Shown here in pieces: positions 6,929 through 8,938 of a stretch of 8,938 nucleotides of DNA. Position numbers and translations under genes: made by a program. Positions within the stretch are counted from its first letter, which is position 1. Every line of letters begins with the position of its first letter. Below the pieces are notes generated by a model, which did no database searches, was not told where the DNA came from, and saw nothing but the letters and a program-made list of their open reading frames with translations. The DNA comes from Thermoplasmata archaeon (GTDB lineage Archaea; Thermoplasmatota; Thermoplasmata; Lutacidiplasmatales; UBA184): the NCBI GenBank assembly GCA_030039865.1, contig JASHUS010000241.1:1-8938 (forward strand), read 5' to 3'.

Positions 6929-6936
6929 TGCTTAAG
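6929..6936 (+). promoter_or_regulatory. TATA-like element of the zinc-ribbon gene
   Basis: Tgcttaag lies in the 87-bp gap after the SAMP-like gene. It would place transcription start near 6958-6960, leaving a ~16-nt leader with aggtcg (6965-6970) ahead of GTG 6976. This also argues against the upstream GTG at 6928, which would overlap the element. Confidence 0.35.
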
Positions 6937-6975
6937 GCCCGGACCTTCGATGTTAGAGGTGTACAGGTCGCTTCC

Positions 6976-8199
6976 GTGCCATCGATCTGCCCGATCTGCG
7001 AGCAACCGATTGCACCGACGGCCGTCCATTGCTCCGTCTGCGGATTTCCGACGGACCTCGCGATCGAGGGACTGAAGTCGATCGCGGAGACCGACGTGCC
7101 GGCGGGAGCCCCGCCCGGGCCCGCGGCCGTCACGGCCTCCCCGCCCCCGGTGGTCGCGGTGCCCCGGTCGGCCGAAGAGGAGCTCGGCGCCGCGATCAGC
7201 CGCGACCTGCGCGCGCGGATGGAACTCGTCCGCGGTCTGGGCCCCGGCCCGGACGTCACAGCGGAGCTCTGCCAGGCGGCGCTCAGCGAGGCCGAAGGAC
7301 GCGTCAACGAGGCGCTGGACATCCTCCGCTCCGCGCAGCAGCGGCTCGAGAGCCAGACCGACGAGGTGCTCCGAGATCGCGTCCGCCTGCTCGGAGAGCG
7401 GCGCGCGACGCTCGAGCGGACCGGCGTGCGTTTCGCGGTCGGCGCGGATCTCGCCCGTCTCAACCAGGCGATCGCGGACGGGGAGCGCGAAGAGGCCGCG
7501 AACCTGTTGGTCACCACCGAGACCCGGTTCGCGCAGTTCGAGGCCGACTGGAAGGGCCTCCAGGGGCTCCTCTCCGAGATCGAGGGCCTCCGCGGCGAGG
7601 CCGGCGACCTCGGGATCCCGCTCGGGGAGATCGGCAGCGAACTCGAGGGGATCCGGATGCGGCTCAGCGAGCCCTCCGTCTCGGAGGACTCGCTCGACTC
7701 GATCGTGCAGGAGGCCGCGCAGGTCCTCATGCTGCTCCACGAGGCGATCCCGTCGTCGCTCGAGGTCGAGCTCGCGAACGCCGAGAGCCGCCTCGACCGG
7801 TACCCCGAGGATCACCCCCAGAGCGCGCCCGCTCGCCGGCTCCATCTCGAGGCGTCGCGCCGGCTGAAGAAAGGACAGCTCGCCGACGCGATCCAGAGCG
7901 TCCGGGACCTGCGCGCCGAGCTCGTCGAGCTCGAGAGCCATCCGGTCGTCCCGCCCGCCCCGGTGGTGACGGTGCCGCCCGAGGAGACCGAGAGCGAGAT
8001 GCTCGATCGGCTCCTCAAGAAGGCGCGCAGCCTCGCCGGCCGCGTCCGGACGCTCCCGCCCGAGAGCGAGACGGCCCACGACGCCGCGGTGCAGATCCGC
8101 GAGGCGACCGAGCTCCTCCGGGCCCGACAGCTCAAGGAGGCCGACCTCACGCTCACGCGCTTGATGCGCATGCTCTCGGCGGACCCGACGGAGGCCTAG
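6976..8199 (+). CDS. Zinc-ribbon protein with tandem helical repeats, function unknown
   Basis: From GTG 6976 the protein has 407 residues. It opens with a zinc ribbon, 'CPIC' (residues 5-8) and 'CSVC' (19-22), ten residues apart. A Pro/Ala-rich linker (~39-65) leads into an all-helical, highly charged region to the end, interrupted by a Pro/Val-rich linker near 323-340. The helices form recurring hairpins with a short Gly turn, such as 'AIADGEREEAANLL' and 'ASRRLKKGQLADAI'. About 190 residues align without gaps with the next gene, 3 bp downstream. GTG 6976 is preferred to the in-frame GTG 6928 because it puts the zinc ribbon at the N-terminus and follows the TATA/aggtcg arrangement. There are no membrane segments, so it should be cytoplasmic. 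The fold suggests a scaffold or nucleic-acid/protein-binding role through the ribbon; I do not recognise a named family. Confidence 0.82.
   Translation: MPSICPICEQPIAPTAVHCSVCGFPTDLAIEGLKSIAETDVPAGAPPGPAAVTASPPPVVAVPRSAEEELGAAISRDLRARMELVRGLGPGPDVTAELCQAALSEAEGRVNEALDILRSAQQRLESQTDEVLRDRVRLLGERRATLERTGVRFAVGADLARLNQAIADGEREEAANLLVTTETRFAQFEADWKGLQGLLSEIEGLRGEAGDLGIPLGEIGSELEGIRMRLSEPSVSEDSLDSIVQEAAQVLMLLHEAIPSSLEVELANAESRLDRYPEDHPQSAPARRLHLEASRRLKKGQLADAIQSVRDLRAELVELESHPVVPPAPVVTVPPEETESEMLDRLLKKARSLAGRVRTLPPESETAHDAAVQIREATELLRARQLKEADLTLTRLMRMLSADPTEA
8190..8194 (+). promoter_or_regulatory. Ribosome binding site inside the end of the zinc-ribbon gene
   Basis: Ggagg sits eight bases before GTG 8203 and overlaps the last codons of the preceding gene (stop tag at 8197-8199). 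It fixes the downstream start and implies that the two genes share an mRNA and are translationally coupled. Confidence 0.65.
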
Positions 8200-8202
8200 G
8201 CG

Positions 8203-8938
8203 GTGCCCGTCGATCCCCGCGCGCAGGAGGCGTGGAAGGCCCGGCTCCACTCGGTCGTGGAGCAGGGTCGCGCCCTCGAAGCCGAGGGCCTCCCGTTCCC
8301 CACGGAGCAGATCGCGTCGGCGTACGAGGAGGCGATGCGCAGCGGCCATCTCCCCGAGGCGAACCTCGTCGTCAAGCGCGGCGAGGCGCTCCTCGCGAAG
8401 GTCCGCCCCGATTGGACGTGGGTGCGCGAGCTCCTCCGTCGCGCCGACGAGCTCCGCGCGATCGCCGAGACGATCGGCGTCGACGTCGCCCATCTCGACC
8501 GGCGCGTCGGCAATCCCCGCCAGCGCCTCATGAGCGAGGCGCTCAGCATGGGCTCCCTCGAGAAGGCCGCCGCGAGCGCCTCGCTCGCGCTCGCCGTCCT
8601 CAACGACGCGATCCCGAAGTTCGTCATCCAGGAGGCCCAGCAGCTCGGCGTCTCGATGCGCCAGGCCCGGGACCGCGGCGAGGACGTGACCGACGTGAGC
8701 CACGTCTTCTCCCGGCTCCTGCAGGCGCTCCAGGACCAGAACCTCCCGAGCGCTGCGCAGCGGCTCGTCGAATGCCGTCGTGCGGTCATGCGGATCCCGC
8801 GGGCCCCGGCCGTGCCCGCCGTCTCGGCTTCGGACGAGGAGGCGGAGATCCTGCTCGAGGCCCGCAACCTCGCCCGACGGATCCAGCGGATCAAGGGGAA
8901 GGCCCAGAACGCCCAGGGCGCGGCCCGGCTCATGGCCC
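8203..8938 (+). CDS. Helical-repeat paralog of the preceding gene, without zinc ribbon (3' end cut by window edge)
   Basis: Open from GTG 8203 to the edge (245 codons; C-terminus missing). The protein is all-helical and charged, with at least three helical-hairpin units ('AMRSGHLPEANLVV', 'ALSMGSLEKAAASA', 'ALQDQNLPSAAQRL') linked by longer helices with a Gly-hydrophobic turn ('EGLPF', 'IGVDV', 'LGVSM'). Residues ~8-195 match residues ~129-316 of the upstream protein without a gap. Between the DW at residue 70 and the AIP at 136-138 there are 20 identities in 69 positions. The visible end ('AEILLEARNLARRI') parallels 'SEMLDRLLKKARSLAGRV' upstream. It begins directly with helices, so it lacks the zinc ribbon; that metal-binding role may be supplied by its partner. 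The three-base gap and ggagg site indicate an operon. No named family is recognised. Confidence 0.85.
   Translation, partial: MPVDPRAQEAWKARLHSVVEQGRALEAEGLPFPTEQIASAYEEAMRSGHLPEANLVVKRGEALLAKVRPDWTWVRELLRRADELRAIAETIGVDVAHLDRRVGNPRQRLMSEALSMGSLEKAAASASLALAVLNDAIPKFVIQEAQQLGVSMRQARDRGEDVTDVSHVFSRLLQALQDQNLPSAAQRLVECRRAVMRIPRAPAVPAVSASDEEAEILLEARNLARRIQRIKGKAQNAQGAARLMA

Noticed and set aside
6928..6975. GTG 6928 as start of the zinc-ribbon gene
   Set aside because: It overlaps the TATA-like tgcttaag and adds 16 residues before the zinc ribbon without visible conservation features; GTG 6976 fits better.
6604..8703. 699-codon open frame on the minus strand
   Set aside because: It is antisense to the SAMP-like, zinc-ribbon and helical-repeat genes. 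Its sequence is rich in Arg, Gly, Leu and Glu with no domain, while the plus strand carries a CxxC zinc ribbon and conserved repeats. Long antisense frames are expected at this GC content.
1..8938. CRISPR array, insertion sequence or phage attachment site
   Set aside because: No spaced direct repeats, transposase motifs, terminal inverted repeats or duplicated tRNA 3' end were found in the window.

Overview
The window is GC-rich (roughly 70% by eye) and almost certainly archaeal. The signs are a KaiC/RAD55-type ATPase, a short archaeal-type bifunctional phosphoglucose/phosphomannose isomerase, a ubiquitin-like SAMP/ThiS protein ending in Gly-Gly, a tRNA gene with a non-canonical intron and no encoded CCA, a leaderless-looking promoter, and a cell-surface protein carrying tandem 'FTESGLP' beta domains. 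I associate that last domain with uncultured Thermoplasmatota, so a high-GC Thermoplasmata-like lineage is my best guess. It is an inference, because no marker gene here settles the taxonomy.

Layout. From 1 to 1829 (minus strand, cut by the left edge) lies a KaiC-like ATPase with a helical extension and a long Pro/Ala-rich tail. A 109-bp divergent spacer separates it from a plus-strand sugar-phosphate isomerase (1939-2991). After 98 bp with a TATA-like element comes a 1122-residue surface protein (3090-6458): a signal or anchor segment, about 14 beta-propeller blades, four ~80-residue beta repeats, one membrane helix and a short cytoplasmic tail. A tRNA-Ser(CGA) gene follows (6536-6655), interrupted in the T loop by a predicted 33-nt intron. 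A small SAMP/ThiS-like gene overlaps or directly abuts it and ends at 6888. The right end holds two adjacent plus-strand genes, 6976-8199 (zinc ribbon plus helical repeats) and 8203 to the edge (helical repeats only). Their proteins align without gaps over about 190 residues, so they are an old tandem duplication, probably co-translated.

How the genes fit together. The isomerase is housekeeping sugar metabolism (Fru6P/Glc6P/Man6P) and could feed glycan synthesis. The surface protein has more than 30 N-glycosylation sequons, but a functional link is only suggestive. The helical-hairpin module repeated in the two right-hand proteins also seems to occur, in weaker form, behind the ATPase domain of the left-hand gene. 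The points most worth a second look are the T-loop intron, the overlap of that tRNA with the SAMP-like reading frame, and the zinc-ribbon/helical-repeat tandem pair.
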